A stretch of 64,000 nucleotides of DNA. It comes from Druceiella hillmani. Taxonomy: Eukaryota; Arthropoda; Insecta; Lepidoptera; Hepialidae. The stretch lies in NCBI GenBank assembly GCA_039881145.1, contig JAYKKI010000152.1, positions 124,001 through 188,000 on the forward strand, in the 5' to 3' direction. A program made the translations under genes and the position numbers. How positions within the stretch are numbered: position 1 is the first letter of the stretch; every line of letters starts with the position of its first letter. This document shows positions 60,230-64,000 of the stretch, piece after piece. Below the pieces are notes generated by a model. The model was not told where the DNA came from, did no database searches, and saw only the letters and a program-made list of their open reading frames with translations.

Positions 60230-61035
60230 ATGATAGAAAAACTTCATCAGAATACGTTCTCACGATCATCAGAATACGATCTCCGACAGAGATACCCTTC
60301 ATTCAAAGCTAAAGTAGATATATTTGAATACCCGTATTACCAGAAGAATACTGAAATCGATTCTCAAAATATTGAACAATCAAATTTTCTACCCGATTCA
60401 GACCACGACGGGAACCCCTGGTAGAAATCAATACTCAAAACCAAAGAAGATTGTCCTATCTGCAAATCGCGAACGCATCATTAAAATTATTATTAATAAA
60501 TACCGAAGCAAACAAATCCTTTCTCACACCAAAAATTTAAAAAAATATTTCAGCAATTTTTCTGTTAAATATGATTCCTGCTTAATAAGTAAAGTTCATT
60601 GTACAATAAGGAATAAATTCTCTATTAAAATACCATCTTTTATTATATTGATAAATTCCATAAGGTATTTATGGCCTTATCAGATTAGATATACTAAAAA
60701 AATTTGAATCCAAAGTAAATTTGCACAATAACATACTAATAACTACTAAATCTAATATCCCTATTAAAATCTTAAAGTCTAATACTAACAATCTATTTGA
60801 ACTGTATTGTTTTGAAAAAAAAGCATTACACTCACACTCTTCTGAGAAAATAAAAATCCCTGGAACGATTAAAGATGGAGAAATCTATATCCCGAAAACA
60901 AATATAAAACGATGTGATTACCCGGTTTTAGTAACAACCGCTAACCGAAATGTTATAATCGTACAAATTCACAACCCTACATACAATGACAAACTTCTAA
61001 CTTTATCGACACCAATAAGAGTTTCACCCGTTTAA
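60230..61035 (+). pseudogene. gag end, protease region and linker of the 58-kb element
   Basis: The frame at 60230-60424 (RQRYPSFKAKVDIFEY...) is the Gag tail. The next, overlapping frame (60324-60707) is protease-like, with LISKVHCTIRNKFSIKIPSF near its end, and is followed in the next frame by YDILKKFESKVNLHNN-type sequence (about 60680-60730), the usual spacing between retroviral protease and RT. The active-site D[TS]G is not visible. 60721-61035 is the open linker toward RT (TIKDGEIYIPKTNIKRCDYP). Moderate confidence in order, low in exact borders. Confidence 0.45.
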
Positions 61036-61044
61036 AACAGCTTT

Positions 61045-61890
61045 GAAAATTTGATAAATGTTCTTAGAGGACTCCAGAACTCAATTTGTCTCGTTTACCT
61101 CGATGACATAATAATTCTAGAACACATTATTAACTCCGAAAAAGTTTTCTAAAGGCTCAGGGAATCCAACTTTGAAATATAGTTAGATAAATACGAATTT
61201 CTGAAAAAAGAAACCCCTTATCTTGGTCACATTATTACGCCAGAAGGAATTAAACCTAATCCAGATAAAGTCAATGCTATTAAAAATATCCTATACCAAA
61301 AACAACTAACGAAATAAAGTCGTTCTTCGAACTTATCGAATATTATCCAAAGTTAATACCTAATTTCACAAATTTAACCAAAACCTTGATCACAGGTTTA
61401 AAAAAGGAGCCAAGATTGAACATACAGATAAATTTGTTAAAAGCTTTGAATTGTGTCGTGAAATTTTGATGAAAGACCCAATTCATCAAAATCCTGATTT
61501 TAATGGGCAATTCTTATTAACAACTGACGCTTTGAACTTTGCAGTCGGCGCAGTACTTTCACAAGGAACAATAGATTCCGACAAAAGCCATTGCGTATGC
61601 TTTTCGCACTTTAAGCGAAACCGAAATTAATTACAGTATTATTTAGAAAAAACTCCTAGCCATTACTAGGCCACAAAATATTTCAGACCCTATTTTTATG
61701 GCAAACAATTCACAATTATAACAAATCAGAAGCCTTTACAATGGCTCCGCTCATTAAAAGAACCAAATTCTCGTTTAGTTAAATGGCGACTAAGATTAGA
61801 AAGAATTCGTCTATAAAGTCATGTATAAAAAAGAAAAATAAAATACTAATACAGACGCCCTTCCCAGAGTAGAAATAAATAATAAGGATA
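61045..61890 (+). pseudogene. reverse transcriptase (3' half) and RNase H
   Basis: NVLRGLQNSICLVYLDDIII holds the YLDD active-site motif. Then come [20 protein letters not shown], the thumb, and an RNase H region with LLTTDALNFAVGAVLSQG (first RNase H Asp) and, after shifts, KPLQWLRSLKEPNSRLV. The whole front of RT (fingers and the first palm Asp) is missing: 30 bp upstream the sequence is still linker, so an internal deletion joined them. Stops and shifts are frequent. Inactive. Confidence 0.75.
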
Positions 61891-63470
61891 ACTCCGAAAC
61901 TCATTCTGATCTAACTACGTCAGATGAGAATGTCGCTGACAGCCACATGTCTCTTATAGCCAATATGACTGTTCTTACACAGGTATCTGATCTTGAAGAT
62001 ATATTCCCAAACGAACAAGAGATGGTATATAGCAACATCGAGAACCCCGTACTGGAAAACCCTATTTCAGAAAAACCCATAAACCAATTCGAACAACAGT
62101 TAAAATTTAAATTTGTATATCATTCTCCCGCAGAAATAAAAACTATAAATCTATTTCCGAGAAGAAAAACAATCTTAATCGTAATTAATAGTATTGAAAA
62201 TTAGATGACTAAATTATTTTAAAACAATATAAAACCAAATAGTAAATACACCATATTATTGTCCAATGAAAATCTCGCTCCTGAAATGATTTCAATATTA
62301 CATAAACCTTCAAAAACTCTGCATATAACTTAATACTCTGTAAAACCGAATCAATAAACGTAACTGACCCGGACGAACAATGTAAGACAATTAAGGAAAT
62401 TACGAAGGTAAAAATAAACACCGCGGAATCTCAGAAATTATTCAACAGATAAAACGAATTATAATAAACGATTACTGCTAGCCAAACGTGTACAGGAAAA
62501 TAACGGATTTCTTTAACAACTGCGAAAAATGTAAACTAAATGAATAGAGAGAAATCCGAACAAACAAGTAGTCGCGTCCCGATTCCCACAAAACCATTTG
62601 AAATCATCCACACGGATAAATTCACAATAGAAAAAAACAAATTTTTAAAAATAATAAATACATTTTTGAACTATGCGCAAGCATACCACTTACTTATAAT
62701 CGCCTACGGCAATAAATATTATAATCAATGGTCTACTAACTTTCATGGCGCATCATGGCGCCCTCTTAGTATAAAAATGAATCAAGGATACGAATTCAAA
62801 AACCTCCCTATTACTGAATTCATGTAGTACATAAAATAATTACGCATTACATCACTGTTTAATCACCCCCAATTTAATGGCATCATGGAAAGTTTCCACT
62901 CAACATCGTTAGAACACGTACGAATACTCAAGCAAATAAAACCAAATTCCTTAAAAATAAATAAATTGATATTGTATGCAATATTAGGATACAATAATTC
63001 AATTCACTAAACCACAGGTAAAAAAACCCATAGAAGTAATTAATGGCCATATAGATAATTGAAACCCTTTCGACTTAAATATACAAAAATTGTATTTGAA
63101 AAAGGGTACCGAGAACCATAAAAATTTTATGAAAATTCTATATGTCGAGATCAATAAAAATAAACAGAAAATACAATTTTCACTTTAACAAGATAAAACC
63201 GCAACCGTATTAATCCGATAGAATACTTGGAACAGACTCCTGTTTACGTAAAGAACCCCTCAGGGATTAGATACAAATTACGACCCAGATGCACGGCTCA
63301 AAAAGTAATTAAAAACCAAGATTTGAAAATATTAAAAAAAACTCAAGAAATTCATAAAAGTAACATCCGGAAACCCAACACTAAACAGAAGTCCTTGTTA
63401 CGGGATCTTTCTTTTGGCAATACTGATAATAGCGGTGGAAATCAAACCTGGCGTAAGTTTGATTAATAGC
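61890..63470 (+). pseudogene. integrase region of the 58-kb element
   Basis: A linker (VSDLEDIFPNEQEMVYSNIE, 61990) precedes the zinc-binding part, which is badly decayed. The core holds FEIIHTDKFTIEKNKFL with the first catalytic Asp (HTD). NGIMESFHSTSLEHVRIL (62878-62930) carries the catalytic Glu region. The second Asp lies in a segment reading IKMNQGYEFKNLP, where the expected D is replaced by N. The C-terminal module NPSGIRYKLRPRCTAQKV (63252) corresponds to the GPY/F-type chromatin-targeting end. Multiple stops. Confidence 0.7.
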
Positions 63471-63479
63471 AACCCCAGA

Positions 63480-64000
63480 GTACTACCATTTAAACTTGGA
63501 AACTAAAAGTAACAGATCATACCTTCACTTACTATAATATAGAATTATTGAAAGAAAAGATCATAGTAATAGAATCGCAAATTAATGCACTAACCCCTTA
63601 TATAACCCTCTATATATGGCTTATTCTCACCCTCTTAACATGCAGTTAACTAACTAAATGAAATTAATAAAAGATAAATATAACACGATTATCACACATA
63701 GAATCCGTTGTGGATTAGTAAATGGCCTAGAATGATAATTAAAGATATTACAAATTTGGACCAAGAAGATGCAAAACGCTATAACGAACAAATACGTACA
63801 TTACAAAGAAATCAAATTTATTGTCCTATAAAATTAATAAAGGAATAAGTTTAAATAAAATCTTAATAGACGAATGCAACCAAACAATATAGAAAATACA
63901 ATCACGTTCTTATAGTCTACAAAGACGAATACATCCTATGTCACCTGTATCCAATCACCTGTATCCACCTAGTTCCAATAATACTATAATAATCCCGTCT
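63480..64000 (+). pseudogene. start of a degenerate env gene, cut by the window end
   Basis: After integrase come NIELLKEKIIVIESQINALT and, further on, a cleavage-site-like HRIRCGLVNGL (63700) followed by a coiled-coil-like NEQIRTLQRNQ (about 63787). This order is that of insect errantivirus Env, whose basic site precedes the fusion subunit. Here the basic cluster is degraded and stops follow immediately. The remainder lies outside the window. Confidence 0.5.

Larger units (their letters stand above)
58060..64000 (+). mobile_element. errantivirus-like Ty3/gypsy element, gag-pol-env, degenerate, open at window end
   Basis: In order: LTR-like promoter sequence, gag, protease, partial reverse transcriptase, RNase H, integrase, start of env. 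All parts are on the plus strand and carry many stops and frameshifts. A segment of about 60 bp (CCACATGACxGGAxAGCT...GGATCTGCTTG) with TATA-type sequence (GATATATAAGGTC, 58167) at the first site occurs at 58191-58255 and again at 59091-59155. There are therefore two LTR copies 900 bp apart at the left end. The 3' LTR is beyond the window. Confidence 0.75.

Overview
This is AT-rich nuclear DNA from an insect, most likely a moth or butterfly. The evidence is: insect gustatory receptor (Gr) genes with the usual TYhhhhhQ[FL] tail; spliceosomal U1 and U5 snRNA genes of metazoan type; dispersed repeats with the GAAGTCGGT / ACCGACTTC and ACGAAGTCACGGGCACAG tails common in Lepidoptera; and env-bearing Ty3/gypsy (errantivirus-like), PIF/Harbinger, hAT, pogo and Tc1 elements. 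Genes are sparse and carry introns. No operons or other bacterial features are seen.

1-41 kb is a decaying tandem Gr array, all on the + strand. One member (9487-12869) can be assembled from four exons with consensus splice sites into an uninterrupted 397-residue, seven-helix receptor. Around it lie pseudogenes at 1224-2634 (split by a hairpin MITE), 17785-18015 (fragment), 36967-37982 (two nonsense codons, a frameshift, a lost donor) and 40376-41033 (nonsense codon, last exon missing). Between them are transposon remnants: a TE protein of a recurrent uncharacterised family (5.5-6.4 kb), Tc1 (19.1 kb), a zeste/Myb-SANT protein (25-26 kb), pogo (28.4-28.8 kb), a YqaJ-nuclease fragment (38.2 kb), a 130-bp satellite in two opposed arrays (14.8-17.1 kb), and several palindromes. 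Two unidentified minus-strand exons are proposed at 13.7-13.9 kb and 33.3-33.4 kb.

41-52 kb is the most structured part. A 5'-truncated, env-bearing Ty3/gypsy element (41.2-43.3 kb) runs into a large inverted repeat: arms 43594-49004 and 49271-51620, spacer 266 bp. Each arm carries a complete U5 snRNA gene, a 248-bp LTR and the 3' tail of the env gene, and the spacer holds more env sequence, so the palindrome is centred inside the retroelement. A 3.06-kb PIF/Harbinger transposon (43836-46896) sits in the left arm only; the right arm preserves the empty site. It encodes a DDE transposase with a single in-frame stop and, on the other strand, an uninterrupted MADF-domain protein.

52-58 kb holds a 1593-bp internally deleted hAT element with a perfect 8-bp target duplication and, on the minus strand, a complete U1 snRNA gene (56507-56667). 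U1 and both U5 copies are followed on their 3' side by a related block of about 60 bp. With the U5 pair this makes 47-57 kb a small snRNA locus. 58-64 kb is a second errantivirus-like element, gag-pol-env in order, heavily mutated and running off the window end.

Few genes here look functional: the Gr at 9.5 kb, U1, the two U5 copies, and perhaps the Harbinger MADF gene. The rest is transposon and receptor-gene decay.
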